A stretch of 64,000 nt of DNA, taken from contig NZ_JAAOZB010000001.1 of NCBI RefSeq assembly GCF_011761265.1, forward strand, positions 1,364,001 to 1,428,000, given 5' to 3'. The position numbers and the translations under genes are program-made. This document shows, one piece after another, positions 45,121 to 56,162 of this stretch (positions are counted from its first letter, which is position 1; each line of letters begins with the position of its first letter). The notes under the pieces are model-generated. The model ran no database searches, had not been told where the DNA came from, and was given only the letters and a program-made list of their open reading frames with translations. The DNA is from Microbacterium halimionae (lineage in GTDB: Bacteria > Actinomycetota > Actinomycetes > Actinomycetales > Microbacteriaceae).

Positions 45121-46041
45121 TTATCGCTTGACGGCGCTTTGATCACTGGCGTGACGGAAAGTCTTGCCAACGACGCCTTCGAAGCGTCCGAGGAACGCTG
45201 AGAACCCGTCAGTGACTCCATATTCCGCGCGGCGGAAACCGATTACTGCGCCGGCAGCCACAAAGCCCCAGCGCTGCCAGATGGGAAATGGATGTGATTT
45301 ATACACGTGGCCTATTCCACGGCCATAGGCCCGAAGCTTCCACCGTCGTTCCCGTGGGCTAAGGCCTGCGGCCTCCGGGATACCACCCACAAAAGCCTTC
45401 TCGTGATGAATCCAGCGAAACTGCTGTGCGACGCTCGCATCCATTTCGAGAGCGCGGAGGAGTAGGTCGGTGCTCTCCCCGGCTTGCCAGGGCGAGGCGG
45501 CACCGGTGCCGATTGCTTCGTTGAAGCCGTTGAGCGCTCTGAAACGATCCGCGCGGATCAGGAGACCCATCTCGATTACTGCCCAGACCGTCTCGTAATT
45601 GAGCGGTGTGCCGACCGGCGGCAGAACAAACCGAGGTCCGTCTTCTGTCACGACAGGGATGCAGCCGAGAGCAGATTCACCCATGCCTGACCGTATTGCG
45701 TCCACGCTGCCGGGTGGAAACCATGTCGTGTCATTCGGGAAAAGAACGAGTGCGTTGTCTGGGACGCCCTGCGTATACGCGAAGCCCGTGTTTCGTCCGA
45801 GAGACGCGCCCCGGCCTGATGTCGTCACATCGATCCGTGCATCAGTCTGCGGGCTGAATTCCGCAACGAGTTGGCGCACCCGGTCTTGTTCGCTTTGCGC
45901 AACGACGACTAGGTGGTCTCGCTCGGACAGCTGTGCACAGAGCGAATCGAGTAGTTTTCGAAGCGGCTCAATTCTCCCGAGCGTGCTCACGATAAGTACT
46001 ACAGGGGGAAGAGTCGGAGAGTTGGAACCCGACGCGCTCAT
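45121..46041 (-). CDS. Family 2 glycosyltransferase
   Basis: This 306-residue GT2 protein has VVLIVSTLGRIEPLRKLLDS, DVTTSGRGASLGRNTGFAYT and LVLFPNDTTWFPPGSVDAIR in place of the DxD region. EMGLLIRADRFRALNGFNEA (acceptor helix) follows, and then a membrane-proximal C-terminal helix region (WQRWGFVAAGAVIGFRRAEY). The DxD is atypical (PNDT). It overlaps the flippase stop by 4 bp and precedes rmlA. Confidence 0.85.
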   Translation of the reverse strand: MSASGSNSPTLPPVVLIVSTLGRIEPLRKLLDSLCAQLSERDHLVVVAQSEQDRVRQLVAEFSPQTDARIDVTTSGRGASLGRNTGFAYTQGVPDNALVLFPNDTTWFPPGSVDAIRSGMGESALGCIPVVTEDGPRFVLPPVGTPLNYETVWAVIEMGLLIRADRFRALNGFNEAIGTGAASPWQAGESTDLLLRALEMDASVAQQFRWIHHEKAFVGGIPEAAGLSPRERRWKLRAYGRGIGHVYKSHPFPIWQRWGFVAAGAVIGFRRAEYGVTDGFSAFLGRFEGVVGKTFRHASDQSAVKR

Positions 46042-47291
46042 GCCGCCGCCGCCGAATCGCCTTCGCGCAAGTGCGCAATTGTCTTAAGTGCGCGCTTACA
46101 CCGACGGAACAGAAGCACTGTCGCAATCAGTTCCGTCATTGCGTACCCAAACGCCGCTCCGACAGGGCCGAACCATGCGGCGAAGAGGAGCATTGCGGGA
46201 ACACCGACGACAGTCCCGATGAGAGTCGCTGCCATGACTGTTCGTGCTGCACCGGTTGGGAAAAGTAAATGCCTTGTCATTGACGTGCGGAGCGAATAGA
46301 GCGCAAAAGCGAAACCGAGCGGAATCACGACGGCGAATGTCGCGGCCGCTTCCGCGCCGAAAAGCACCTCACTGGCCCAGGGCCCGGCAGTTGCGAGCAC
46401 AACCCAGCCCGCGACGCCGAAGGCAGCATGCGCAGAGAGCGCAATTCGAATTCGGTGCGCTCGGGCGATTCCTGTGACCTCTGCGGTCCAACTTTGCAGC
46501 GCGTTCGCAAGAGTCAGAGGAAGAAACTGGCCGAGCTTCAGCATCTTGTCAGCCGAAGCGAAACCTGCCGCTGCGATTCCAGGTGAGGTCACATTCACGA
46601 GCGGGGTCGGCACAGCGGAGTATGCTCCGAGAGCGGCGTCGTTCAGCGCGACGGGAGCGCCCCTTCGGAATAATGAAGGGATGTCGGAGAGGCGAGGCCA
46701 CGCGCCAGGAAATCTGCGCAGCACCCGAATCGTGTACAGGCCGGTACCGCAAAGGGTTACGACGATGCCCACCGTCGGGTACAACTCAACAAACCCACCC
46801 GCCGTGATCGCGAACGCCGCCCCAGCTGCCACCAACAGGCGCGGGATAGCGTCATAGAACGCGATAGCGCTTGGGTCCCCGAGTCCCACCGCGAACCACG
46901 TGAACGACAGCGCGATAAGAGCCCCTTGGACACCCATAAGCGCGGCCAGTGCTTCGAAGCCGGGTGACGCGATGAGCATGCACACCAGCACCATGAGCGG
47001 CAGCGCGACCGTTGCTATGAGTACGCGCACAACGAGCGCGTCGCGATAGAGCCTGCCGCGGGCAGGGTCGTTTGGTGCAATAGCGACAAGGGCCGGGCCG
47101 ATAGTCGTCCAACCGTAAGCGATGGCGATCGCCGCGAATGTTCCGACTGACTCGCCCGCGATGGCACTGGCCCATCCCTCCGGGCCGGCTGTTCGCGAAA
47201 CGATGGGCAGCACAAGCAGCGGTGAAACCGCCGCGATCGCGGGAAGCATCGTGAAGCCGAGCATGCGCTTCACTAGTGGGGATGCGCTCAC
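46038..47291 (-). CDS. Wzx-like polysaccharide flippase (MOP superfamily)
   Basis: This protein of about 417 residues has roughly twelve hydrophobic helices (for example MLGFTMLPAIAAVSPLLVLP and AAFAITAGGFVELYPTVGIV). It would flip undecaprenyl-linked units across the membrane. I chose GTG 47291, which overlaps the upstream gene's stop (GTGA) and has AAGGGAAA before it; the frame runs to 47378 inside that gene. It is part of a tightly overlapping block of glycosyltransferases. The locus also encodes an ABC exporter (29411-31035), so two export routes coexist. Confidence 0.82.
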   Translation of the reverse strand: MSASPLVKRMLGFTMLPAIAAVSPLLVLPIVSRTAGPEGWASAIAGESVGTFAAIAIAYGWTTIGPALVAIAPNDPARGRLYRDALVVRVLIATVALPLMVLVCMLIASPGFEALAALMGVQGALIALSFTWFAVGLGDPSAIAFYDAIPRLLVAAGAAFAITAGGFVELYPTVGIVVTLCGTGLYTIRVLRRFPGAWPRLSDIPSLFRRGAPVALNDAALGAYSAVPTPLVNVTSPGIAAAGFASADKMLKLGQFLPLTLANALQSWTAEVTGIARAHRIRIALSAHAAFGVAGWVVLATAGPWASEVLFGAEAAATFAVVIPLGFAFALYSLRTSMTRHLLFPTGAARTVMAATLIGTVVGVPAMLLFAAWFGPVGAAFGYAMTELIATVLLFRRCKRALKTIAHLREGDSAAAA

Positions 47292-48436
47292 ATATTTCCC
47301 TTTCGCCCTGACAGCTGCGCGTCCAGGACTGCCGCTGTGCCTGCTGCGGAAGCGTCCCAGGTGAAGCGTGACGCCCACTCGATGGCTCGTGCACGTTCTG
47401 TATCCGCCAAAGGATCGAGCGCGCCGCTAATTACCATGCCGAAGTCTGTCGGATTTGTCGCATCTGCGTATACGACGACTTCGCCGCCGACCTCGCGCAG
47501 CACAGCAACATCGTTCGCCACGACAGCGCATCCCCGTCTTAGAGCGTCAACAATGGGAAGCCCGAAGCCTTCAACGAGCGATGGGCATGCGTATACGTCG
47601 CAGACGGTGTAAAGCGCTTCGAGCTGGTCGGATGTGACCCAGCCCGGGAGAATGACATCTTGCTCAAGGCCAAGGGTTTCGACGAGCGGTCGCAGCGGAT
47701 CGTCGTCGTGGCTACCAGGAATGACGGTGAGCGGGCGCTCACCAGGAGCAATCGTTGCCACGGCGCGAAGCAAGCCTTCGAAATTCTTGTGCGGCATCCT
47801 GTTCCCAGTACTCAGCACTATTTTGCGTTGTGTGTCGATCCCGAGTGGGCCGAGAGTACTGTTCGCATCAGCGTTCGCGGGTGGCTCGCTGCTGCCATTG
47901 AGAACGACGCTTATACGATCGCTTTCGATTCCCAGGTGTGTCATCACAGCGGTTCGGGTCGCCTTCGAAATCGTCACGATCGCGTCGGAACTCCGCGCTG
48001 AGCGATTCATCAACCACGAAGTTACCGAACGGCTCACCCGTTCCCGCAAGCTTCCACGAACCTGATGATAAATCACATCGTGAATAGAAGTGACGCGCTT
48101 GGTGCCCCGCCAAATCGGCCCAAAGTTCGCGGGCGCCCACACGAGGTCAACGCCCTCGCGCCTCGCAGCCCGATTTGCCCCTAACACTTCGCCGAGTGCC
48201 CAAGACGAACTCGATGAGCCGACCCACGCCAACGTTCTCAACTGACCAGGAAAGAACGAACCTACTTCTTCGGCGCCGACGGCATTCGTCAGCGCGACAA
48301 ACTCGACATCCGGCATGAGAGTCGGTAGCCGCACCATGAGGTTACGCACATAGGTTTCAGTGCCCCCGCGTGCGCCGGTGTAGCCGAGTAGATCGACAAG
48401 AATGCGGCGCTTCACTTCAGTTTTCGATGACGGCAT
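47288..48436 (-). CDS. Family 4-type glycosyltransferase
   Basis: This GT-B enzyme of about 382 residues shows LLGYTGARGGTETYVRNLMV, VDLVWAPANFGPIWRGTKR and VTSIHDVIYHQVRG, then KIVLSTGNRMPHKNFEGLLR, YTVCDVYACPSLVEGFGLPI and DALRRGCAVVAND (E-x7-E region). This is like mannosyl/rhamnosyl transferases of GT4. Start choices are ATG 48436 (overlapping the previous stop) or GTG 48415. It is in an overlapping leftward block with the flippase. Confidence 0.88.
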   Translation of the reverse strand: MPSSKTEVKRRILVDLLGYTGARGGTETYVRNLMVRLPTLMPDVEFVALTNAVGAEEVGSFFPGQLRTLAWVGSSSSSWALGEVLGANRAARREGVDLVWAPANFGPIWRGTKRVTSIHDVIYHQVRGSLRERVSRSVTSWLMNRSARSSDAIVTISKATRTAVMTHLGIESDRISVVLNGSSEPPANADANSTLGPLGIDTQRKIVLSTGNRMPHKNFEGLLRAVATIAPGERPLTVIPGSHDDDPLRPLVETLGLEQDVILPGWVTSDQLEALYTVCDVYACPSLVEGFGLPIVDALRRGCAVVANDVAVLREVGGEVVVYADATNPTDFGMVISGALDPLADTERARAIEWASRFTWDASAAGTAAVLDAQLSGRKGNM

Positions 48437-49616
48437 CAAGTCTGGTCTCACGGCGCGGAATCGTCAGGACACCAGCAAAGAAGCTCATCAGGACAGTCTG
48501 GAAGCCCAGCATGATCCCCAGGGCGCTGGGAACTGCGATGCGGAGGACTTGGCCAGCGTCAAGCGGTCCGAAGTCGAGGCTGCTCCAACGTATTACCTGC
48601 ACGATGCCGATCAGAACGCCCACGAGGAACAGCGCGAGTCCAAGAAGTAGACCTCTCTCTTGCGACCACTTCGCTGCCAGCGAACGATATCTGAGGCTCG
48701 CAGGGAGGAATCCTTCTTGCGTTGCGTACAACTTGGTCAGCCAAGCAAACATGAGGGCTTGATATCCGATTGCGCACAATGCTGTCGCGTACACCATCGT
48801 CGTTACATCGAACCCGACGCCGCCTACCTCAATGGGCCCGATCGCGAGAGCGCCCACAGCGACTGCCCCCAAAATAAACGCGATGAGCCCCGGATAGATG
48901 AAGAGCCATCTCGGCGAAAACAGCAGCAAGAACCGGAGGTGGCGCCATCCATCGTGCCAACTACGCAGGTGAGGCGGCCGCGAGCGTCCGTCTTTCTTCA
49001 GGGTTGTCGGGACTTCTTCGACTCTGAATTTAGCGAGCGAAGCTTTGACCACCATTTCAGAGGCAAATTCCATGCCCGTAGTTTGAAGATCGAGCTCAGC
49101 GATTCTTGCGCGATTGAATCCTCGTAGACCGCAATGGAAGTCGCCGATCCCGGGCCGGAAGAACAGTTGCCCGATTCCAGAAAGCACTGGATTTCCGAGG
49201 TACTTGTGCAGGGGCGGCATTGCTCCCGGCTCGATTCCACCTTTGAACCTGTTGCCCATGACGAGGTCGGCTCCGCCACGAAGGCGCTCGACGTAGCCAT
49301 CTAGATTGACGAAGTCGTAGCTGTCGTCTGCGTCTCCCATGATGATGTATGTCCCTCGGGCTGCTTCGATACCCGCGATGAGTGCCGCTCCATAACCCCG
49401 CCGAGGGGCGTTAACGACACGCGCGCCCAGACGCGTCGCAATTTCCTGCGATCCGTCGGTACTGCCGTTGTCGGAGATGAGGACTTCGCCGGCAATCCCG
49501 AACCGTTCGATGAAACCCAGTGCTTTTCGAACGCATACTTCGAGAGTCTCCGCCTCATTCAAGCAGGGCATGAGAATCGTCAACTCGACTGAGTCATCTC
49601 CGTGGTACGTATTCAT
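48417..49616 (-). CDS. Polyprenyl-phosphate glycosyltransferase (DPM1-like GT2 with C-terminal membrane domain)
   Basis: This 399-residue protein has an N-terminal GT2 domain (LTILMPCLNEAETLEVCVRK, EVLISDNGSTDGSQEIATRL, YIIMGDADDSYDFVNLDGYV with its DxD). Four hydrophobic segments occupy residues ~225-390 (LRFLLLFSPRWLFIYPGLIA, GLALFLVGVLIGIVQVIRW). Such enzymes load a sugar onto polyprenyl phosphate for use by GT-C enzymes outside the membrane. The ORF overlaps its upstream neighbour by 4 bp. The presence of several GT-C-like membrane proteins nearby supports this role. Confidence 0.88.
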   Translation of the reverse strand: MNTYHGDDSVELTILMPCLNEAETLEVCVRKALGFIERFGIAGEVLISDNGSTDGSQEIATRLGARVVNAPRRGYGAALIAGIEAARGTYIIMGDADDSYDFVNLDGYVERLRGGADLVMGNRFKGGIEPGAMPPLHKYLGNPVLSGIGQLFFRPGIGDFHCGLRGFNRARIAELDLQTTGMEFASEMVVKASLAKFRVEEVPTTLKKDGRSRPPHLRSWHDGWRHLRFLLLFSPRWLFIYPGLIAFILGAVAVGALAIGPIEVGGVGFDVTTMVYATALCAIGYQALMFAWLTKLYATQEGFLPASLRYRSLAAKWSQERGLLLGLALFLVGVLIGIVQVIRWSSLDFGPLDAGQVLRIAVPSALGIMLGFQTVLMSFFAGVLTIPRRETRLDAVIEN

Positions 49617-50836
49617 GGGCGTCCTTCCTCAGCCGCACGGCGGATTCGCCGCGAGGGGTGTGCATCGTTGAGAGCGGAACCGGGGGCGCCGATTACCTCG
49701 ACGATGCGACTCACTGTTCGTTCTATCGTGCGCGATGTGATCGCTTCTTCATACCAGGATCGTGTACGGCGGCGTAGTTCAGCCCCGCCACGCACGGAGG
49801 CAATGATTGATGATGCCAAGTCGCTTGGATTCGCGGTCGCGGCAACAAAACCGTTAACGTCATCCGTTACCAACTCAGTCGACGCGTTTCCCTCGTCGTT
49901 TACGAGCACGACCGGAGTTCCGTGCGCTGCGGCTTCGACGACGACAAGGCCGTATCCTTCGCGTTTCGAGGGATTTGCCAAGCACACAGCGCGTGACATC
50001 AAGTTGTCGAGCTCTTCTTGTGAAACAAAACCTGGCAGCTCGGTCCACGAGTTACCCTCGGCACGCGCAACTTCTGCTCTGATGAGCGGCGTGGTCTGCC
50101 CGGTTCCGAGAACGACCAGCTTCAGATCGGGAATCGTCTGACGTGCCCGTTTCACCGCGGAGGGCAACGCCTCGACTCGTTTGTCTGAGATGTGTCGTCC
50201 GGCGTAGAGCACGTAGGGCGGGTCAGCTGATTTTTCAGTGAAGCCTGCCACTGAGGTGCTATCGATAAGGCCTGGACTTACGAGAGGCACGCTTCGTAGT
50301 CCTTCAGCGCGGAGTCGTGTTGCACTGAGTTGAGAGTGACATGTCGCGTGCGGGGACAGCAGTATGGCGAGTTTTTGGAGAACCCAGGCGACGGTTCCCA
50401 TAACCACCCCTGAGTACTCTCGCCACTGCTGCGCACCCCATACCTCTAGGTAGTCAACGATGACAGTGGTACCAGATCCACACAGGGCCAATCGGGCAGC
50501 GAAGACGTTGAGCACCGGCAGCGCGCTCACGATGACAGCTCGGTATTGGCGTCGTCGACGAACAAGTCCGCGAAAAAGTCCCCATGCGAACCCGAGCGCT
50601 GCCGCGGGTCGTCGCACACCCTGCTGGTCGTAGAGCGCGAGACGACCAGTGACGGGGACAACCGAAAACTCTGTGTTTTGCGGTGGCTCGTCGTCCCACT
50701 GTGATGTCGTGAGGTAGTCGACGTCGAAGCCCAGTCGATGAAGTTCTTCAGCGAACCCACGGTATTGGCGCTCGCCGCCTCCGGTGCTCAGGGGAAAAAG
50801 ACAGTCGTACGCTATTGCGATGCTTTGTTGGCGCAT
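49613..50836 (-). CDS. Family 4-type glycosyltransferase
   Basis: This 407-residue GT-B enzyme has SIAYDCLFPLSTGGGERQYR, GLRSVPLVSPGLIDS, PYVLYAGRHISDKRVEALPS, PGFVSQEELDNLMSRAVCLA and NPSKREGYGLVVVEAAAHGT (the E-x7-E donor motif). Rhamnosyl, galactosyl or mannosyl transfer cannot be told apart. It starts 3 bp after the DUF6541 protein stop and overlaps the next gene, so it is in the same leftward operon. Confidence 0.9.
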   Translation of the reverse strand: MRQQSIAIAYDCLFPLSTGGGERQYRGFAEELHRLGFDVDYLTTSQWDDEPPQNTEFSVVPVTGRLALYDQQGVRRPAAALGFAWGLFRGLVRRRRQYRAVIVSALPVLNVFAARLALCGSGTTVIVDYLEVWGAQQWREYSGVVMGTVAWVLQKLAILLSPHATCHSQLSATRLRAEGLRSVPLVSPGLIDSTSVAGFTEKSADPPYVLYAGRHISDKRVEALPSAVKRARQTIPDLKLVVLGTGQTTPLIRAEVARAEGNSWTELPGFVSQEELDNLMSRAVCLANPSKREGYGLVVVEAAAHGTPVVLVNDEGNASTELVTDDVNGFVAATANPSDLASSIIASVRGGAELRRRTRSWYEEAITSRTIERTVSRIVEVIGAPGSALNDAHPSRRIRRAAEEGRP

Positions 50837-50839
50837 GGA

Positions 50840-52765
50840 TCAGCAGCCCTCGATGCGGAACAGTCGAGCATCCGGGCCTTCTTCGTCGATCAAAACAAGG
50901 TGGTCCGAGGGATCCAGGCTTTGGATACCTTCACGGTCAGCAGCAGCGTCGGGATTGCTGAATACATTACGATCGCCGAAATCCAACACGTAAGAGACGC
51001 CAAGGTTCTCGACTGCGGCGCACACGCGTGGATCAGTATCGATGTCGTTCAAATGTGCGTCAATATAAGTTTCGTCCTCGTCGCGAGCCCCGAAAACGTG
51101 CTTTTCGAGCACGTTTCGTCCGGCAATCGCGTAAGCCAACGACACGCCGGTCCAGGGGCTCCCCGCGATCACGGCGTCTGACGGCGTCGTGTCGTCGAGA
51201 CGCGATATGAGTGCCGCTTCGTCTGTGCTCAGGAGCGCCGATGAGTCGTTCATTGTGTAAGAACCGCGCGCCGCGGTTGCCATCGTCGTGACGTTCGGGC
51301 CGATTGCGACCAGGAAAAGTGCTGCGGCGGAAACGGTTGCGAGCGTCGCTTTGAAGAGATGAGGTGATGCGGCTACAAACTTCACTCGCCGCGCGGCATC
51401 CACAACGATCAACGCGCCGTAGGTTGCAACGGGAATCCCTGCGATCGGGAGAAGGGCTGCTAAACGGTAGGGGTCGTTGTACCAGGGGTTCGTCACCATC
51501 TCGCGAAGCAACGTGTCGACGGGCGTGCCGGAGACAAGGATGAACATGAACCCGGCCACCGCTGCCGGGATGAGAACCGGTAGATGAGCCGGTCGTCGAA
51601 CCACGGCGACAATGCCGATGGCGAGCAGCAGTGCTGTCCCAAGTGTGATGGGGTACGCACGCGGAGAGAGCAGGAGCGCTTCACCAATCGCTTGCGCAGT
51701 GCTTTGCCATGGCCCCCACCGTGACATGCCCCAGTTCGTGCGAGAAAAACGCCAGAGGAGTAGACCGGTGAAAAGAAGAAGTAGAGCGGCGGCGCCGTTG
51801 AATATCCATGCCCGTCGAGACTCGTTCTGCAGTGCTCTTCGTGCCAGTTCGGACAGCGCCAGGAATACGGCGAAAGCAAAGAGCGCCAGGAACGCGTTCG
51901 GGTGGCCAAGTCCGATTCCAGCGCATACGACAGCGAGCAGAACGATGTGCCGAGTAATGGTTGCTACGCCTCGCAGCCGAAGCAACTCCCATACAACTGC
52001 AATGCCCGCGGGTAAAACTGCATACCCCATCGCATTCGGGTAGAGCACGCCGAAGTCGAACAGCAGAATCGGAAATGCTCCGAAAGCTGTGGAAAGCGCC
52101 GCGGTGGCCGCTATCGCTGCGGCGCGCTCACGGAAGATCGTTGCGCCAAGCGCCATGGCCGACGCGGGCCACGCGATCGCGCCGATAGCGATATTCGCCG
52201 CGTTTACCGACAGCGGTATCGATGTGCCGGTTGTCAGCGCTGTGAGGGAGGAGAGAGCGTGCCACGCGTTGGGGTAGAACGGGATGTCGGTCGTGGTGCC
52301 AATATTGAGTGCCGAAGCATTGGCAGTGTCGACCGCGAAGCGCACGGTATTCAGGTGGACAATAGCGTCGAAGGTCTGCGAAATGCTCTCTGGAGTGATG
52401 AAGACGTATGTGAGCTGAGCCCAGAGGGCGACCGCGGCAAGCACTAATCCGCCAACCATCGCGACGATGCGTCGTGGCGATGGTGTGAGAAGGACCTCCG
52501 TGCCGACCCAGCGCCTGATGGCATACGCTGCCAAAGCTGCTACAGCGGTCAAGCCAATGACTGGGATCCACGACCATGACATGCCTACGAGCGGTGCGAG
52601 GGTCGCCGATACTGCCAAGATAGCGACAGATACGGCAGGGGCCAGCAGTAGAAGCCGCAGTCGACGCCAGCCCCAACCAGCGAGCACGATGACGAGCCCT
52701 GGAATTATGAGGGCGGCTGCGGCTACGAGGAACGCGGGGACGGCGCTTAGCCACACTTCACTCAT
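50840..52765 (-). CDS. DUF6541-type polytopic membrane protein
   Basis: This 641-residue protein has about twelve hydrophobic segments. The layout matches the DUF6541 family of actinobacteria, with an early FITPESISQTFDAIVHLNTV and PFYPNAWHALSSLTALTTGT extracytoplasmic loop. A soluble C-terminal region of about 120 residues follows (LISRLDDTTPSDAVIAGSPW). These proteins are likely GT-C-like glycosyltransferases, but no member has been characterised as far as I know. It is the first gene of a leftward block and is divergent from glf across 165 bp. Confidence 0.82.
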   Translation of the reverse strand: MSEVWLSAVPAFLVAAAALIIPGLVIVLAGWGWRRLRLLLLAPAVSVAILAVSATLAPLVGMSWSWIPVIGLTAVAALAAYAIRRWVGTEVLLTPSPRRIVAMVGGLVLAAVALWAQLTYVFITPESISQTFDAIVHLNTVRFAVDTANASALNIGTTTDIPFYPNAWHALSSLTALTTGTSIPLSVNAANIAIGAIAWPASAMALGATIFRERAAAIAATAALSTAFGAFPILLFDFGVLYPNAMGYAVLPAGIAVVWELLRLRGVATITRHIVLLAVVCAGIGLGHPNAFLALFAFAVFLALSELARRALQNESRRAWIFNGAAALLLLFTGLLLWRFSRTNWGMSRWGPWQSTAQAIGEALLLSPRAYPITLGTALLLAIGIVAVVRRPAHLPVLIPAAVAGFMFILVSGTPVDTLLREMVTNPWYNDPYRLAALLPIAGIPVATYGALIVVDAARRVKFVAASPHLFKATLATVSAAALFLVAIGPNVTTMATAARGSYTMNDSSALLSTDEAALISRLDDTTPSDAVIAGSPWTGVSLAYAIAGRNVLEKHVFGARDEDETYIDAHLNDIDTDPRVCAAVENLGVSYVLDFGDRNVFSNPDAAADREGIQSLDPSDHLVLIDEEGPDARLFRIEGC

Positions 52766-52903
52766 GCGATACCCCTCTTAATGACACAGTGAGCAATCGT
52801 ATCCGACAGCTTGCTTTGTGACCCCTGGGTGCGCGCAGCGGAGTCTTGATGCCGTCTAGGTACACTCTTCTGAACCCACTTTCCGGCATCCGATGTCGTG
52901 TAA

Positions 52904-54067
<1,164 letters not shown>

Positions 54068-54074
54068 GTCGGGA

Positions 54075-56162
54075 TCAGCGCGATTCGGATGCAGCGAGCA
54101 CGTCGCGAAGCCTCTCACTGAGGTACGGTGCGATGGTTTTGGCGTAAGTCGCCGTGAGGTGGCGACCATCGCGGTAGACGATGACATGTCCAACGACCGG
54201 CGAGCAGTTCTCTGGCCCGCAATAGAGATCGGTGAGATCGACAGTGTACGAGTTTGGGTCACTCGCTGCTGCCTCGTTGAGACCGTCAGGCTTGAGAGCC
54301 TCTGCGCGGCTGATTGAGCACTCATCGGTGGCGTCAAGACCGTACTGCTCCACGCACTCCAGCGAGTCTGCGGGGAGCCAGGGATTGTCGATGAGGGCTA
54401 TAACTGGCACGTCGAGAGATGGACGTTTGCCCCACGCGCTGCTCATCCCATTGACGACCTCAGAAAAAGCGACATCCTGGTCTACCGTCGTGACTTCCGC
54501 GCTGAGAGGTCGACGCGCCTTAGTTGTGACAATGGCGTCAACATCGGGATTGTCTCCAACAAATGAAGCCAACGAGTCTCGCCACTGAGCGCATTCATCT
54601 TGTAGCGCTTCAGTCGGTTGAACGAGGTCGACATCTGTCCAGTAGCATCCTGCTCGACCGGCGACGTCTATTCGCCAGTTGTTCTCCTGTGCGATCAGGT
54701 CATAGGCCCCAAGTAGCGCATTGCTATGAGAGTCACCTACGACGAGTAGATGCTTGTCGAAGCCTGAGGTCGGCCCGAGCGTGCACGAATTGAAAGTCGG
54801 ATCTCCTCCGGTTGACCAGCACTCGGAACGGTTGTCGTTGTCGTCAGTAACCTCAGTGAGGTTGGGCACCAAAATGCCGTCGAGGTCGGGGTTCACGCAA
54901 CCCGGTTCCGCCAAGCTCGCGGCTCCGAGGCAGGGAGACGTCCCGGCTTCAATGGCCCGCGTCGCTTCTTCAAAGTGCGCTTTTTCTTGACGCACGATGA
55001 GTGCGCCAGTCGCGGGCAACGCTAAAACGATCGCCATACCGATAGCGCTCACCGCCGCGATGGTCCGAGGTCGAGCTCTCCCCAGTAGTCGGGGGGAGAA
55101 CCTCACCCGGTCTTCCCACAACAACGTCGCTGCGGCTCCCATTGCGATGGCTCCCACGATAATCAGCAGCTTCTCGATAGTCGTAAGCGGGTGCTCTGTG
55201 ATGTACGGGAGAAGAATAATCGGCGGCCAGTGCCAGAGATAAACCGCGTATGAGATTCGTCCGAGAAACGCGATCAGGGTGAACTTGCCCAGCGCGGAGG
55301 CGAACGTGTCTGAACCTGCCCAGATGACGAGCGCCGTCCCGAGAACGGGAAGCGCAGCAGCCGAACCAGGAAAAGGCGTTGACTCGGAGAAGACTCCGAT
55401 CGCGATCCCGATGCTTGCCAAACCGACGAGAGTTATGAATCCTTTCGCTACGGCGTTCTTCAGTCTTGGGAGGACAGGGATGAGTGCACCGACGCCAAAC
55501 TCCCAAACCCGTGTGAGCGTCGAGAAATACGCCTCGCTCTCTGACCAATGCGTGAGCCAGATGCTGTAGAAGAAAGACAGAAGCGTAATGGCGCCGAGAA
55601 ATGAATAGATGGCGATGCTGCGGTTCCATCTAAATCGTCGAATCGCGAATACAAAGGCGATGAGGAGGAGGGGAAGCGCGATGTAGAACTGCTCTTCGAC
55701 CGAGAGCGTCCAAAAATGCTGCACCGGAGACGCGCCGTTATCCGCAGCCGAGTAGTCCACGCTGTTGGCGGCGAGCAACCAGTTCTGAACATAGAGCGTC
55801 GACGCAGCGACTTCGGTGAGAAATTGCTGCCACAGCGTACGGGGCACCCAAATGAGAATCGCAATTCCGGTCAGTGCAAGCACGAGGAGGGCATCAGGAA
55901 GAAGTCGCTTCGCTCTCCGCGACCAAAACCTTCCGACTGAGATACGTCCCGCCGTGTTCAGCTCCGAGAGGAGGTGGCTCGTGATGAGGAATCCGCTGAT
56001 GACGAAGAAGACATCCACCCCAACGAATCCACCACTGACGCGGTTGGGCCACAGATGATAAATGAGCACTGCGCCAACAGCGAGAGCGCGGAGACCCTGA
56101 ATTTCAGGACGGAAGCTCTTCCTGCTGGACGCTTTCATCTCAGCAGGAAGGACAGCGCTCAC
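54075..56162 (-). CDS. Acyltransferase-3 / SGNH fusion (OafA-like O-acyltransferase)
   Basis: This protein of about 695 residues has an N-terminal acyltransferase-3 membrane domain of ten or more helices. It starts FRPEIQGLRALAVGAVLIYH, then GFVGVDVFFVISGFLI. From ~residue 430 a secreted SGNH domain shows HLLVVGDSHSNALLGAYDL (GDS block). RDGRHLTATYAKTIAP contains the D-x-x-H pair. Such proteins O-acetylate wall glycans or exopolysaccharide. GTG 56162 overlaps the upstream stop (GTGA); ATG 56138 is the other candidate start. Several cysteines in the C-terminal part could form disulfides. Confidence 0.9.
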   Translation of the reverse strand: MSAVLPAEMKASSRKSFRPEIQGLRALAVGAVLIYHLWPNRVSGGFVGVDVFFVISGFLITSHLLSELNTAGRISVGRFWSRRAKRLLPDALLVLALTGIAILIWVPRTLWQQFLTEVAASTLYVQNWLLAANSVDYSAADNGASPVQHFWTLSVEEQFYIALPLLLIAFVFAIRRFRWNRSIAIYSFLGAITLLSFFYSIWLTHWSESEAYFSTLTRVWEFGVGALIPVLPRLKNAVAKGFITLVGLASIGIAIGVFSESTPFPGSAAALPVLGTALVIWAGSDTFASALGKFTLIAFLGRISYAVYLWHWPPIILLPYITEHPLTTIEKLLIIVGAIAMGAAATLLWEDRVRFSPRLLGRARPRTIAAVSAIGMAIVLALPATGALIVRQEKAHFEEATRAIEAGTSPCLGAASLAEPGCVNPDLDGILVPNLTEVTDDNDNRSECWSTGGDPTFNSCTLGPTSGFDKHLLVVGDSHSNALLGAYDLIAQENNWRIDVAGRAGCYWTDVDLVQPTEALQDECAQWRDSLASFVGDNPDVDAIVTTKARRPLSAEVTTVDQDVAFSEVVNGMSSAWGKRPSLDVPVIALIDNPWLPADSLECVEQYGLDATDECSISRAEALKPDGLNEAAASDPNSYTVDLTDLYCGPENCSPVVGHVIVYRDGRHLTATYAKTIAPYLSERLRDVLAASESR

